From contig VUYV01000120.1 of NCBI GenBank assembly GCA_008711295.1, positions 1,611,873 to 1,675,872 on the forward strand: a DNA stretch of 64,000 nucleotides. The letters run 5' to 3'. The position numbers were made by a program, and so were the translations under genes. The notes beneath the pieces are model-generated. The model searched no databases, was not told where the DNA came from, and saw only the letters and a program-made list of their open reading frames with translations. Origin of the DNA: Anarhynchus alexandrinus. Its lineage: Eukaryota > Chordata > Aves > Charadriiformes > Charadriidae. Below, in pieces: positions 37,809-53,000 of this stretch; positions within the stretch are counted from its first letter, which is position 1; each line of letters opens with the position of its first letter.

Positions 37809-40800
37809 CTCCGAGGTGATTTGAAAGAGGGATTAGTATTAATTATCCATAGAAGAAGACGGCAAGCAGTAAGTGTGAAGATTGCTACCAGCCCACAGGC
37901 ACGTTTGGGTCAGATCCCCGGGTTTCTGGCTGGTAAGTGCTCTTTGTCTGGCGTGCGGTTTGCAGGACAGCCACCAGGTGTCTTTGTTGTACTGCTGATG
38001 TTCTACATCAGGGCTACTAAGACATGCCATGATTACTCAGGGTAAAAGACTCTCCCCTCACTTCAGCCGGGTTATGGCAGAATAAATCAAAGATTTAAAT
38101 CCCATCCTTGACATTTCAAGGCGAGGAAAGACCATTTGCAGTTGCAGAGCTCAGCACGGGTCTGTGAGAGCAGCACAGCCTTTGGGTCAGATTTGTTTTA
38201 CCTTCTGATTAATTTGCAGCCCTGACTTCCTGCGAAATGGGTCGGAGTGTGACTGGTTTGGGTTTTGTACAGAGAACTTGGATCACATTGCATCTAAAGG
38301 TCACTGCCTGGCTGTCACCTGCTAGCAGTCAGGTTTGTTCATTGCAGGAGAGCTAGAGAGACCTGAACAAGGACACAGGAATGTCAGGGAAAACAGTTTA
38401 TACCCCTCAGGTGAGCCCGAAGGAGTGAGGAGCACATGTGTAGCTGATGGAGGCAGAGGAACAACACAAAACAGAAGATAGCCTCTTATGAGTGAACTGG
38501 TTGTAAAAGTACTACATGGAGGAAAAAGAATAGGACTGCTCATGCAGCATGTGGTACTCATGGCCTGGTGTTACTGATCTCTGTACAAGGTCAGTCCCAG
38601 CCCTCCATCGATAACAAGTCAATATTAAGGCAAGACTTAATAATTGGCCTTAACGAGGGATAAGGGGAGAGGAAAGGGATGAGGGTGAGCTCAGATAGCT
38701 CTCTGCAGAGGCTGCTCCATGCAGCTTTTTCTCTTGTGCTCTCCGTGTAATTTTGAACCCTACAGAAAGCCCCTTGAATAATCCTGAGTAGAAATACCCT
38801 GTGCCTTAAAGCAGCCAAAGTTTCCTAAAGGACTTAGAGCTTCTTGTGGCATGCTGCTGCCATCTGAGATGGAGAGCATTGCTCTGCCAGCCTGTTACAG
38901 GTGAACAGCTTTCATTTCTGTAGGCTGTAAAAACACAATGTGGTGAACATGAAATTAGAAATATGTGTGTACCCCCTATAGCTTTGCTTCTTTTTAATCC
39001 TCTGAACTTATCTATGCTTCTGCGTAATAGTCTTTCAAATTTCCATCTCTTTCAGGGATTTTAAATTCCCCCTTTGCCTATTGCCAGGGCGTTTTTAAGT
39101 GTAGAATTTTATAATGGAAGCATATTTCTCTTTGGGGGGCTAACTGCACTCCATTTAAACACACTTTCAGTCTCTCCTGGTTTAGCAAAAAATTTCCTTT
39201 GCGAATGACAGTATAATTAAAGATAGTTAAATGCAGAAGCACCATAAGTATACAGGGCACTCACATTACAAAGCTTTTAGAAGAGATGTCTTCGTGTCTA
39301 GAAGACATAGTTACAACACTGGAGCATGCATGTGAGTTCCAGGAAATACAGATTCAAGCCATGAGAAGTTTCTTAGCATTTAGGTGTTGCCTCCCAAAAT
39401 TAAGTAGAAAGATTTAATAGTATTTTGTTTGCTTTTGATTCACACTTCTTGCACACAAAGAGTAGCACTAGCAAAGTGTGGCAAAGGGGCTGCAGCAGGT
39501 CAGAGAGAGAAGCCTTGAGGCTGTGGTCCTCTTTCTGTGCTCCTGCCTTATTAAACACTGGTTTTCTGGTATAAAATTCAAGGTTATTATGAGATCCTCT
39601 AATTGATGTTGGAGCACACAGGATGAAGGAGGTCTTCTTACCCCCGCTGACCTGCTTATGTTCACGACAAGCGGCTCCACCACAACCTTTGCAGTGGAGA
39701 GGTATTAGTGGGGTATCACCACTCCCAAACTTGCCAGTGCAGACCCAGACATAAGTGGTCAAACAGCCCACAGACAGTTCAGCAGGAAGACTATAATTAG
39801 TCTACTGACAAGAAAAGGGATAAACCTTCAAGTAAAATCCCAGACAAGGATTTAAAGGCTCGCAGTAGAGACATGATCAGTTCTTTGGCTGGATGCACCC
39901 AGGATTGTCTGCATTTACTCATCAATCTCTTCCGTGGGGAGAGCGTCAGAAAAATGCAAGCCTTCTTGGAGCATCTTTGTTGAATCTCACTCAGCAGGCT
40001 TACTTCCACTGACGGGAATGGAATTGCTTCTGCATACACCATTACTGAATTTGGCCCTGTGAACTGTAGTGGTGCTACAGCAGAGAAGTTTTGATCCCAT
40101 ATATGCATTCAAATCGATGGGATGTTTTGCCTGATAAAAGGATACAGGAGCAGCCCTTAGTTTTTTTCTGACTCCTGACTGTGAAGAACAGTGAAGCTCC
40201 TCCTTAGGGTAAACACTATTTGCATCCAGGCTTACTGCATACGTTCCCTGTAAAATAGAAAATGAAGGCTTAGAGCCTGAAAAACACAGGCAGGTCTGCT
40301 AGAGAGGCCTGGCTTCTGCGTCTGTCCCCTGGGCAGCACTGTGAAAGCAGGAGTCTTTGTCTATTGCCTTCTTATTTAATTTTGTATAAAGTTGTTCGTC
40401 AAAAAGAAGAAAACAAAACTTTGAATCTCCCCGACTGTGCATGCATGCAGGCATTTAAGAAGTACTGGTGCTGCAGCATTTCAATAGCTTTTGCCTGCAA
40501 AGTGTCACACTTTTCATCTACCATTTAATTCTTCTAAATGGATGTTCCTCTTCTTCCCATTATGGATCTCCATTGCGTCTATGAAACATTATTTGCATAA
40601 AAGGAACTGAATAATTGATAGAGGATGTGAGCAAGAGCTAGCACGCAGCTTGGTAGGGGTTTGCTGGTAATCCCAGCGAGTCCAACACATAGCTCATAGC
40701 TTGTTTAATGGGATGGAAACTGACAGGGTTTCCTTGTACCTCTGCTACAGAACTCATCGCTGCTGCATGACCTCCTTGTACTTAGCTACTTTTCTTGTTG

Positions 40801-43618
40801 ATCTCGCTGCTCTTTTCCTCCATTAGCGGGAGAATTTCTAAAGGAAGTGATACAGTATGCTACAATTTGTGTTCACGTACACCATCAAATACTACCACAC
40901 TTGAGGTCTGGCAGGCTTATTCTATTGCTTTTATAAAATAAAAAGGAACAAAAATTTTAAATGGATCATAATATTCAAGGCAAAGTCTGGGAACAGCTTT
41001 CATTTACAAGTTTGTTTGATCTTGAATTCAAACCTGATTTTGAACTTTGGGCTAGGTGGGGTTTTTTTTCCACATTAAGATATTTTTTGTTGGGAAAAGT
41101 CTATTAAAACTGTAAAATTCACACTATGAAGATTTTTTGCTACTGTTCTGTAACAGAAGTCTTATACTGAAAGTCTCCTGCATTTTAGATGTCTACACTT
41201 AGTGGGATGACTGTCAGAATGAATATCTCTATTTCTGAAAAGAGAAAAAACCATAGAAGTAATAAGTCTCGTAAATAAAATATGTTTGGCAGTTGTCTGA
41301 AAAATTATCTAAAAATAAACTAAAAACAAATAATTTTTCTTTTAGAGCTTTCCACGTTTCTAAAGCATATATTTTTTAATGATAAGCAGCAGTATTAGGA
41401 GAGCCTGGAAACAGCTGGAACGCTTAGTATTTTGTTTGGTGAGGGAGCCGTCTCAGCTGCTCTGACAAGCAAGCTGCCATTTTCAATGTAATCACTTTTG
41501 ATTCTAAAGCACTTGCTTTGCTTTTAACTTCGTGCAAATCCCTCTTGATATTTCTTGTTTTAAAGCAGATGCATTTCCATACGCCCATAAAAGTTTCCTT
41601 GACAATTCAGCGTGCTGTTCAGAATGACTTTCCTTATTCCTGTCGGGTGATTTGTGAAATGAGGCTGCTTTGTTTATTAAGTGTACATGTACATAATGTA
41701 AAACACACTTAATATCCTCAACCACTGCACAGATGTTTTTGTGCTGAAAGGAGACTCAAAGTTTCGCTGATTTAATTAACCTTTCTTTTTGTCAAGCAAT
41801 TTCTTAAGAACCCCTCCTATTCCTAATAAATATGTTATTCCACGGTTCAAACGTTACTCTGAGAAAGAAATAATTTTCATATTCTCTGAAGAGAAATATT
41901 TAAGAATAAAAAAAATATTTTTTAGAAAGAAAAACGGGAAAATAACTGATCCAGATACTTCTGTTCATTCTGCCATTTTCTCTCTTCGGAACTGTGCCTG
42001 ATGTTTTTGGGGAAAAAGCTTTCTGCAGCAAAAAGCTACTGCATGGCATATTTTGTTAATGTCTCAATATTTTATTCCTCAAAATGTTTTACACATGCTT
42101 TTTCTAGTCTCATAAAAATAAGTAGCAAACAAATATATATCAGTAGCATTTTTAAATTTCAGTTCTTATTCCTTCCCATCAATTTGGCTGAAAACAGGTA
42201 TTTGCAAACACTGGTAGCCTAATTTCTTATGGCCTTTCATTTTTTATGAAGTGTTTTCAAAAGACTTCAATCAACCTTAATGGTGCGTTTTTAGTTAAGG
42301 AAACAGAATGGAGAGAAGTCAATTTAAGCTCCCCAATGAACAAGTGTGTACAGAAAAAAAGCCATAAATGGGTTTAGAAAACAGAGCCAGTACAAGCAAA
42401 ATGCAGCGAGCAGAGCGCTCAGGGAAGCCAAGATATAATGGAAAGAGTAAAATACTGCAGAGCTTTTTAAACTATATACAATTGGAACAATGGACTGGAC
42501 CCAGACATCTATGTTAAACTGTTAGAAGATAGGTGAAAAGCAAGCTGCAATTCTGTAACCGGGGCTAGAGAATACTAGAATGGAAGGGCTTAAAGCTGAA
42601 GAAATGAATGTGGGGTAGTTTAGCAGCATAGAAATCAAGTCAAAATTGGCATATTTCACTGTTTAATGTACCATGTGAAGAACCATCTCCTGGCTTTCTG
42701 TATTAAAGGACTATTAGTACCAGCCTCCTTAATGAAGCTGCTTTTATGCCACCTGTGAAATAATAATACCTTTTTTTGCACACCTATTTTTACCAAAATA
42801 CTTTAAAAGCATTGGGTAATTAAGTAATGTAGCCTCTGTGAGAATACATTACATATCTACAAAATATATAAAATAGAATTACACCTGGGAAACTATTACC
42901 CAGTGATTGTTTAATTGTCTCCCATTATTTAAACATGGCATTAATAATACATATAACATATTTTTCCAAAGCATCACAACCTCACTGGTAAAAGAGCAAC
43001 CACATAAATATTAAAAATCCAAAGACTAAAATAATTCAGTCCTGCTAAACCAGACTGATGTGTGCTCTCGGTTGTCTGGGCCCCACCGCCTCTTTGAAAC
43101 AAACTACTGTACAGGGTACCGGCGATTATTACCACTCGTATCGTAGCGTATCGGTTTATACTTCGCTTTTATGCATGCTTACAGTTGAGTGCAATTGTTT
43201 TTAGTGTCTGCCTTACAATATGGTTCAATCCATTTGGGTAGCTTAATGCAAAGATTTCGTAATGTACACAGGGATGAGTAGCACTAAGGCAACGAACATA
43301 GTACTCATTATTCTTTTAACGGGAATGTCAACAAGAAGAGGAATTAGAGAGGAAATCGTTGTAACTCCAAAAGAACATCTGACTAACCACTACAGATGAC
43401 ATGTTTTTTCCCTTTTTATCCTCTTCATGATCCATAAAGCAGGATTTTTCCAAAACAATTAATTTGGTTGCCAAACCCTTCTTAATTCTAAGGAGATTTA
43501 AAACTCATCTACTTGGAGTCTGTCTCATGAAGCTAGACCCACAACCGGATTACAGGCTATTCCATCATATGGCTGTTGTTAGCCCAGTTGCGGCTATGTG
43601 GCACATAATTGGACTGTT

Positions 43619-43634
43619 TAAAAAAAAAAAAAAG
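43619..43634. repeat. Poly-A tract
   Basis: About 14 A residues. I looked for a retrocopy upstream of it and did not recognise one. Confidence 0.8.
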
Positions 43635-43985
43635 AGGGAAGACATATAAACCTCCAAGTCTTCTTTACACTAAGCCCACTGGCACCTCTGCATTTTATTA
43701 TTTGTGGTACTTTCTCCTCAAAATAAAAGCACACAGAGAGAAAAAGAGTTTCCAAAAACTTCTTTAGAGTAACCTCAGTATACAGTCCCCAAATAAACAT
43801 TAATATTCTAAACTAAACAAGCCAATTGACAGCAACGTACACTCCAATCCTCCAGGAAAACTGAGATTTAAGTTAGTAGAATGGCTCTTCTTTGTGTCTA
43901 GTGTTGGAGTGCATATGGCAAATTTCCACTTAACAAGAATCTTGGTTTGCAACACAACCTAATTTCCGTGTTAATTCTTTTAATT

Positions 43986-44018
43986 AGTGTGTGCGTGTGT
44001 GTGTGTTTGTGTGCATAC
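43986..44018. repeat. (GT)n microsatellite, interrupted
   Basis: Alternating GT with single-base interruptions (GTGTGTGCGTGTGTGTGTG and following). Confidence 0.9.
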
Positions 44019-47000
44019 AAGTATGTGTTGTTTTGTTTCTTTAGAGAGAATCGGTGACCTTAAAAAAGCTGAGGCAGACTTAAATCCAGATTCACCCCTT
44101 TGTAACGTTACTGGCTTAGAGCTGGGCTCACAGTAATATTTTCTTTCTCTCTGCTGGTGGTGCACAATCTTCTGCACTTTATCTTTGCAAGCCAAGATAG
44201 GGCCAACAGTTAGATAATGCCTACACTGACAGATGTGGTCTCAGGCCTCTGATGATCCAGATCAGAGCTCTCCTTAATACAATACAACGACCATCTAGCC
44301 TTTGCGCGTGTTACCTTTATGTGGGAACTATAGAGGCCATGGAAGATGGAGGAATGTCCCAAAGTTTTGTCCTGAGATGGCACTAGAAGTGTTCATGGGT
44401 CAGCTGGACTGTTGAAGTCCTCAGATTAGGATTTCACCCTAAAGTATAAACTTGATTGCTTTGTTGACAGCCCTTTATGTTCTTTCGTTGTATTTCTTTT
44501 ATTTAATGTACTGTAGGCATATAATTGTTATTAAGCTTGTAAGTATAACCTGTAGAAGCCCAAAAAGTGCAGCTGCATGCCCATTTCACTGCAAAATTAA
44601 CAGGAGCTGGTTGTCTCTGATAGAAGAACAAAGGTCGTAGGCAAGTGCATTAATGGAAAGGTGTTTCTTCTTCCATGAACTTTAAAAAAACCTATGTAAT
44701 ATGCTAGTATTTATTAAAGGTGCTGCTTTAAATTTTTTCTTTGCCATCAAAACACACTCCCGGTGTGTTTTTTTGTAATTGTCACATGCACAGCCCCACT
44801 CAGATCCCACAACATTAATCTGATCATATGCATGTGTCAGAACACAAGTTTCAGATAAGTAAATATACTCCTTTCTTCTGCAAAGACCAACAAGGGTGTC
44901 TGCTTTCTGTTATCCCTTTAGTGCATGCAAAGAGATGAACCCAGCAATAAATCAGTGCTCATAGTTGGTAATAGATTTCTGATGTAGCAAATCTAAACCA
45001 CTTCCAAAACTGAGATGCTTTATCAGTCCCTTCACTCATCCTGTCCCTTTCTAACCCAATTTGTGGCTGGACATGATATTGAGTGCACTGGATGCATTCT
45101 CCTTTTTTTTTTTTATTTCCTTATGTTGACCTTTTATGATGGTTATTCCCAGGTTAACTATCAGTTGAGTTCACAAGAGTAACACAAACAAGAGTAACCT
45201 GGGATGACTCTAGCCCTGACTGCCCAATATGCATCAACACTGGCAAAATACATGGGGCAACCCAAGATTTTGAAAGAAATAATGAATGAATTACAGCAAA
45301 TGGAGTAGAAGTGCTGTTTGAAATGCGGCTTGGACTGATTATTAGAAGACAGAATATAGTACAGCCTGGATAGAGTATCTGCCAGGGAAGACCCTATCCA
45401 TTTTGCAAACAGAAGGGATGAAAAATTGTAAGTCAAAGGGATGCTGATGCATATGAGGACCAATCATTCAAATTCCTGTATAGCAGCCCCATTTTCACTT
45501 AAGGTTCACTAATTTAATTTAACTGTCTAAAGTTTGGTGTGCCAGGAAAGAAACTGCTTAAAGCTAAATATTTAAATTCAGATAATATCTTTTAAACTAT
45601 TTCCTTCAGAAACAAAATGCATTGGCATCAGATCTTCACCTTTGAGTTTCAGTTTTCCAGCTTATAGTAAGTCAAGAGTCCAAGTTTGTCCTGCCTAGCA
45701 AATGCTACCCTTGTCCCAGGAAAGGAGTTGTCCCACAGTGCCCCTACCCTGACTCTGATCCTCTTGGGAGAGGAAAGCTGAAGTGTGAGTTTATGATGAA
45801 TTCCAGTTTCTGAATCCAAGGCAAGATTTCTCCTCCCTGTCTCTAATGAGCAGCTTTGGCACTCCCTCTGCTGCTCCACTCAGCAGTGTGTGGGATCTGT
45901 TTTGCCCCGCCACAGAAAAGCACAGGGAAATTCCATTACCATTTCTCATCCTCGCTCTCTCCAGGGCTCAGAGGAAATGCTCTTTCTTCAATTCCTTCTT
46001 TTTGTGCCACTCAAGCCAGTTTTACCAACATTAAATAACAACACCCCTTCCTATCCCTGGTTTGTTCGGTACATTACATCATCTAGAACCAAACCAACGG
46101 CAGCATTTCCTAAAACAGAAATTGGTTTTAAAAAAATCAGGCTGGCCAGCTGTTTTCAGTCTCCCAGCTGGGAATGCTGCCTTCAGAATCCACACTTGAT
46201 GCTCCTGCACGGTCTCTGTGTTGCTCACCAATCTGTCCATCTGTCTGCGTGGCGTGTCGCCAGCTTTTAAGTTGGCCTGATCTTTATCCGGGGTACCAAA
46301 GCAACATGGATTTGGACTGACAGTCTCAGTAACTGCGAGTGTCATTTCTTCTGCTAGAAGTCTCGCTGCAGTGACAGCATTGCTTTTCTTGCTACATTGC
46401 TATCTCAGGTTGGTATTTTGCTCCCATTGGCCTTTCAGCTCTGTTTCAGAAAACAACAGAGAGATAGTAATGCAGAGCCATAGAGTCACCAGGGAATATA
46501 AAATACTAAACATTCATTTTTATACACATAAATTTTATGTACATAAACGTGTTCCTTCCAGTTAGGAGTAGCATGTTTGAGGTAAACGAAAATGTAAGAA
46601 AAGTTATATTTTTGTATAATATAGAAACTAAGTCACAAAAAAACCATTGGTCCCTAAATATATTTTTGCTAAAGATGTTTTAAAACTAGCCGGTTATGAC
46701 CCAACTTTGCAATCATTAGCTAAGTAGTACCGTGCTCCAAGGAAGTCCCACTGAAATGAATGAATTTTCTGCTACAGACTCTGGGTACTGGGGTAAGGTT
46801 TTGAGCGCAGTGAATTTTTTTTTCAGTATTTTCCTTTCTTTTGTGTAGTTCCATATGCAAATGATCTAGCTGGACTTGCTTTCTGACACCACACTGGAAA
46901 AGGCTCCTTGTTGGGGTCATCGCAATTTATAAAGGAATTCTACAATTCCTTGAGGAAGAGGCTCAGAAGCAGCCTCTTTCCTTTACAAATTCCTCCTCAT

Positions 47001-50000
47001 TTCAGTGGGCATATTTGCTCTGCAGCCCTCACATATCAACAAGGCATTGCTTTTTTTTTTTTTTCCCAGAGATCTGGGTAGCTTATGTACTGTACTGAGG
47101 AGAGCGAGTACCAGGTTCTCATTGTAACCATAATTTATCTCTCAGTCAATTGTTATAAAGTGAAAAGTAAAAGTTTAAATCTTTAATCTGGAAATAATTG
47201 ATTTAGGTTCTTGTTTTCTAAGATGACCTGGTTTATGCAGAGTTGATTGTATGTGAATGGAGAGATCTTATACTAACTTTCTATTTATTAGCATTACAAT
47301 TGAACATTTACATTTAGAGCCTTTCATTTAAAAACAAAAGTCTTTCAAAGAAAAAAAGTGCTTATGCAAAGAAAACAGTAAGATGAGATTGACATTGATA
47401 CTTCCCTGGGAAAATTGCTGTAAGGCAAAGCTTGCATCACTTCTTTGTACGCAACACAGCCCCTCCATCTTACAGTTTCATGACGGTGAGCAGAGCAGTC
47501 AGGGCTGGTTAAGGGAAGGTTTACTGAGCACCACACGGGCCGTCAGCCCAAGCGCAGAGTCCCCCCACGTCCCTCTGCACACCAACATGTGCCGGGGCAA
47601 TAGCAGCGGCTGAGCCACCGCTCGGTCCCTCGGCACGCAGCCGGAGGTGAAGGCAGAGCAGCCCCACGCAGGCCTGGGGAAGCAAGTGGCACTTGGGAGT
47701 GGGCTTCCACGGCGTTCCGGCTCTCCCAGGCTGCAGCAAGGTGGAAACGGGGACAGAGGTGTTTAGCTGAGCGCTGTGCCTGAGACAGTGCAACCAGGCA
47801 CATGTCCCTGCTCTCAACCCTTCCTCCAGCCCCTCTGTCCTGTTGTTGTTTGGGGGTTTTTTTAAGTAAACTGTTTACTTGCATATGCATCACATAAAAA
47901 AGCAGTGATGTTCTAGTAAGTAGCTTAATTCAGTATATTCATCTTACTTCTCAATTACTTATTCGTAACTAAGAGGATAAATACTAGCAAAAGTTATTGT
48001 ATTACACAAATGACATGCAGATGAGCATTTGCCCCGGGGGAAGCATAGTCACTTAAATCAGTATTTAAGCATGTTTAAAACCTAAGGTGCTCGTTTCTAA
48101 GCACTGCAGTGTATTATGACAAACCAAACCAGCTAGAAGAGCTCTGAAAGCTCACTGTCTTTGGGAAGAAGGCTACAAAAGTGAAGTCACTTCTGCACAT
48201 CAGAAAATTTCTGAATCACGTACTGAAACCTTTTCGTGCTTATCAGAAAGTTCTTAAAAAAGTATCACTCATGGGCTGTGTATTCTGCATTGGGATGACG
48301 TTATAATTAGACATGGATAACTATTTCCAAATTTCCCTATTTTTATTCTTTCCAATTTTATGGGGTTTTTTTTTTAGCTTGCATGTATTTTCTGGTCTTT
48401 TGTTACTATACGCTCTCGCTGAGATTCTTCATCAGATTAAGCTTTAAAAGAAAACACATGCACAGCAGAGCGCACAGTTTCTCTGCTGTGCAGAGAAACA
48501 ACATGAAATCTGCAGCGGCAGAGAGCCATCCTAAACTACCCCCGTACTTACGCTGGTATTCAGGCTCTGTCAGTCGTCTTCGGGGGCAGTAATAACATTA
48601 TAATGGGACTGGGAGACAAAACTGTCAAATTCTTTCCAAGACAATCTTCCAGGCTCATCAGCATAGACAATCATTCCTTTCACTTCTGGAGTAATAGGAA
48701 GATTTTAAGCAATATCTTTTGATTTGAGTTGGGACTCGAAAAATGACATAGCTGGGGGCCTTATTTGAAATGCAACAAGACTGAAATGTAAAGCGCAATT
48801 TCCCATGCAGTCTGTGGAGAGAATGAGGCACTTGTCCCAGTTCTCTTAATTGTCTCTGATTGCTGTTTGTGTAGCACAGTCACTTCCTCGTCTTCGAAAT
48901 CACCTTCAAGGGCTCCAACATTTTTCACTTCACTGTTTTAAATCAAGAAGGGCTAAACACCCACCCATTCAACCATTATGGCGCTTTTATGTTATTTATG
49001 TGGTTTATGCTATTAGGCTTTAAAATTTTGTTTATTTAATTGGCCTTAACAAGTACTTAAGTAACAGGTTTGAGGACACATCAGTGGGACTCGGCACATG
49101 TTGATTAAGGTGTGCTTAACCTGACAGTTAATATTTTGTACCATTTTCCCAGCAGCCGTTACTGTTATGGAAGAAGTGCTAATTTTCCAAAAATGGTTAG
49201 AGCTTGATTATTATGTTGGTTCTTTATTCACATGGCTTCATTATTTTGTTGGCGCTGCTCTGTGAGAGATAAAGTAGTGCTATTATTTCTACTCCCAACT
49301 CCTTTCAGTCTCTTGCAATCATTTAGGCACGTGTGTGACATTACTCAGATAAGCAATTCTGTTTGCCTTCAATGAGACTGGGGAGATGAATACACGCCGT
49401 GAAACAAGCTGCTCACCTTCAGGAGCAACCACAGTATTTTCTGGCATATACCTGGGGAGGTGGACAAGGCACAGTAAAAATCACGGTTGTATGTCCCACG
49501 AAATCTTCTTTGTTTAAGTAAATAGCTTTCATTCACAAGAGAGGTTCTGCCAGCTGGAAGCTCTGGAGCCTCGCTCATTTTTTGGGGAGCCCGAAGCAGC
49601 CAGGTAGCTAAAGGAGGGAAAGGTAAGGTATTACAAATTTCCAAGAAAGGTTGCAGGTGAGTGGAGGTCAGAGAGGCCACTTTGGCCTCTAAAACTACAA
49701 AGTCTGTTTCAGTCTGTGGCTGGAATATTAGAAGCTGGTACTCCCAAGTAATCCGACACAGCAGAAGTCCAACTTAGCTTTTTACATCAAATTATTCATG
49801 AAAGTCAGCAGGAGCTGGAGATGAACTATTCATTCTGTGCATATCTATGCGAAATGAACTCTCAGGAGAGATCCTCAAGGTCCTGCCAAGAAAACAAGTG
49901 GAAACATTTTAAGAATGGGAGGGAACATTTATAATTGAAATCACCAACAGTGTACTTTGATTAGTTAATTCTACCGGAATAAAAATGCCACCTTTCCTTA

Positions 50001-53000
50001 GATGAGCGGGTGGCACAAAGGAGAGCAGAGGAAGGTATGAGGGCTGGAAGAAATGTGAATATCACCCCAGCGTATTCTGCCAGCCTGCTTTTAAACATGA
50101 CACCACTGGACCTCTGTGGCCCCGAAACTCAGGACCTGACCAGAGAGTACTCAGGTACACCTGCCACCTCTCTCATTCATTTCTTCCCTAGTTGTCAAGG
50201 TAATACTACTTGTCATCATACTACTATCAGCTTCTCATGGAGATGCACCTAAAACAACGCCTCCTACAACCTAAGGGTTTCCAAGACCATGGATTGAGTA
50301 GCCTCTGATTCCCTACCAGCACAGTTGCAAATGAAAGGCAGGACTGTAGACAGAAGCTGTCCCTCTTTTGCCTTTCTTCACTGAAGAAATAAAATGTTGA
50401 AATGCTGATTGAATGTTGTCTTATTTTTCCATAGCTTTTTGTTGCTATTATTCACATTATCGTACCAAAGCTGTCCGGTCATGGACCTGAATGTGCTGCA
50501 CATGGTTCCTGCCCCAAGGAGCTAACAACAACAGGGTGAGAGACCACGGATGGGCAGAGCCCAACAGACCACAGGGAAAGAAACAATCAAATAAGCCAGG
50601 TTAGAATGTGTTCGGAGGGACTCAGGACACCTGCACTTTCATCTTAGAGAAAATAAGACTCCGGTAATATTAACAACAGTGCCAGTTTCAGGTCATTTAA
50701 GCTAACTTTGTTTTTTCCCCACAAAAAGAAAGTTAATGCCACATAAAATGTGAATTGTCTTTAGAGCCCCTGGTCTAGCAACTAGGGAAAGGGAATTAAG
50801 GCTGTTTTTAAAATGAAAGCTTTTGCTTTAAATACAGCATTCAAAATGAAAAGTATTAACTGTTTTTCGTTCTTTATCTTTAACAACATGTTAAGGGGTT
50901 TCTTAGCAGTACTTGTGACAATGGGAATAAGTCAGGGTTAACTTGGCAGAAACCCCAAACCACACTTAGCTGTTCCCTATTGTAACAGTGAACAAAGGTT
51001 TTATTAACATCTTACCCCTTGTTGGGCCCAAGAGTCCCTCTTTTCAACACAACAGGAGCTTTGAGTCTTCAATTTGCAGCTCTGTGGAGGGGATTTATGC
51101 CTTCAGATTCAGCATGTTGTTCAGCATTTGTTTATATTTATTTCCAAATGTCCCCATCAAAATTTATCTATGAGAAGCAGAGATATTTAAGAGAGAAGTA
51201 TTTTTAAAATGGAATCAATATGAGCACAAAATCAACACATGAAAAGCCTTCCGAACTCCAAAGCTGAGCTGCACATAAAAGACGGGATGGAGGAGGGGCT
51301 GTAGTTCACGAAGTCCACAGTCTATAATAGCAGCAGAGGAAAATCAGAGCAAAAAACACTTCATTGAGAAAATCTTGCTCCCCAGGTGCCTACTGGTTCA
51401 GATGCCTCAGAAAATCACAGCTGTCATGCTATCAGGAGGAGAAAAGGTGTCACACTGCTTGCTGAGATAACCAAAAACCCCACCATGTTGGTCAGCCTTG
51501 TGGGTGCAGTTACCTCTATGGGCCACCACGGCCTCTGCTGCTCCTTGGTCTGAACGTCAGTCCATACCAAGTACTCAGTGCTCACCTAATCTGAAGGGTA
51601 CATCGGAAACAAAGAAACAGGGATTTTGGTCAAATGGACATAGCAGACTTCATAGTGACTGTTGCTGTCAGGGCACCTGGGAGGGGCAGGAGGTCTGAAA
51701 GGACTCAGGCTTTCCTGCGCCTGTTCTCCTGAAACCCACATTGAATGGGATTGGATAGAAGCAGCCTGGGGTGACTCAGTAGGATCCTGTGAAAAGGTGA
51801 TGGCAGAGGCCGCACAGTGAGGTGAAATATATCCTACTCAGCTGTAAGGGAGACTACTAATAAATCGGTGTGCACCCATAGCACGCTCATCACTCAAACA
51901 GGCTGTCCTTGCCCCAAACATTCAGCATCAACTCTATCCCGGTCCAAAACAAAAGTGATTAATTCACTGGCTCTTGAGGACCCACCATATTGCCAGTCCT
52001 TGCTCCTTGTTGGATTTAAGATGAGGCATTTTTGGAAGAACAATCTGCTGTCGCCTGGCAAGAGATTATTTCAAGACCAAGCATCTAACAGTCACTTTTA
52101 AAGAGAAACCTACAGCTTGCAGTCCCTCACAGCAAGGTGGTGATCACGTCCAAGGTATTTGGTTTCCTCCCCCCTGACCAGGAGTGATAGGCACCTCACT
52201 CCCAGACCTTCCCCACAAGCACACCACCCTCTATTTGGCTTGAGCCCAGAGGTTGGCCTTCCTCATATGTCAACGTTTCCTAATCCACTTTAGTATCCAA
52301 ACATGTCACCATTTCTTGATGCGTTTTGTGATAAACTTCAAGGGCACAAGAGCATGTTGTGGGAAATGCGTTCCCTTCCTTTAACCTTGCAATGATGTGC
52401 TGTCTCACACTCGAGGGAAATGCACCTCTGTGGCCTCAGGGCACTGCGAAGAAGCATCCCCCGTGCTTTTTGTGTCCTTTCTAGTGGAAAAGCTGGAGGC
52501 AAAGGGATAGGTGTGCTTTTTTAAATGGGAATCTGAAAAAAAATTGACTTTGCCTAGAGTTATAGCAAACTTAATTTGGCTTTCAAAGCAAACAGCAATT
52601 TCTCAGCTTCCTCCCCAGGGTCTGCGTTTCCAGTTTGTGTTCCAGCTGCCATAAGGCAGCGAGTGAAATGGGCTGCTCTCCTACCTCGAGAGGGCACCAC
52701 GAGACAGTTGAAAAAAAGGAATGGAAGCAAACAAGCTTTACCTCAGGCACCAAATATTCCTGTCATGAGGATGTTCAATTACAGTAATTAGCAATAATCA
52801 CATAAGCAACAGGAGCTTCCCTTACCTCCCTTCACCCCTCCAAAGAATGGAGTCTGCTTCATTAAAACCTCCGCTTCCTCCTTAATCCCAGGGACCCGTT
52901 CATGGGTGCTTCCTTCAGAGACCTGAGGACCTGGTTTCACCACCACAGCTTCCCAGTGCTGCTGCCGAGATGCCGGGTCAGCCTGTTAACCACAAAAGGA

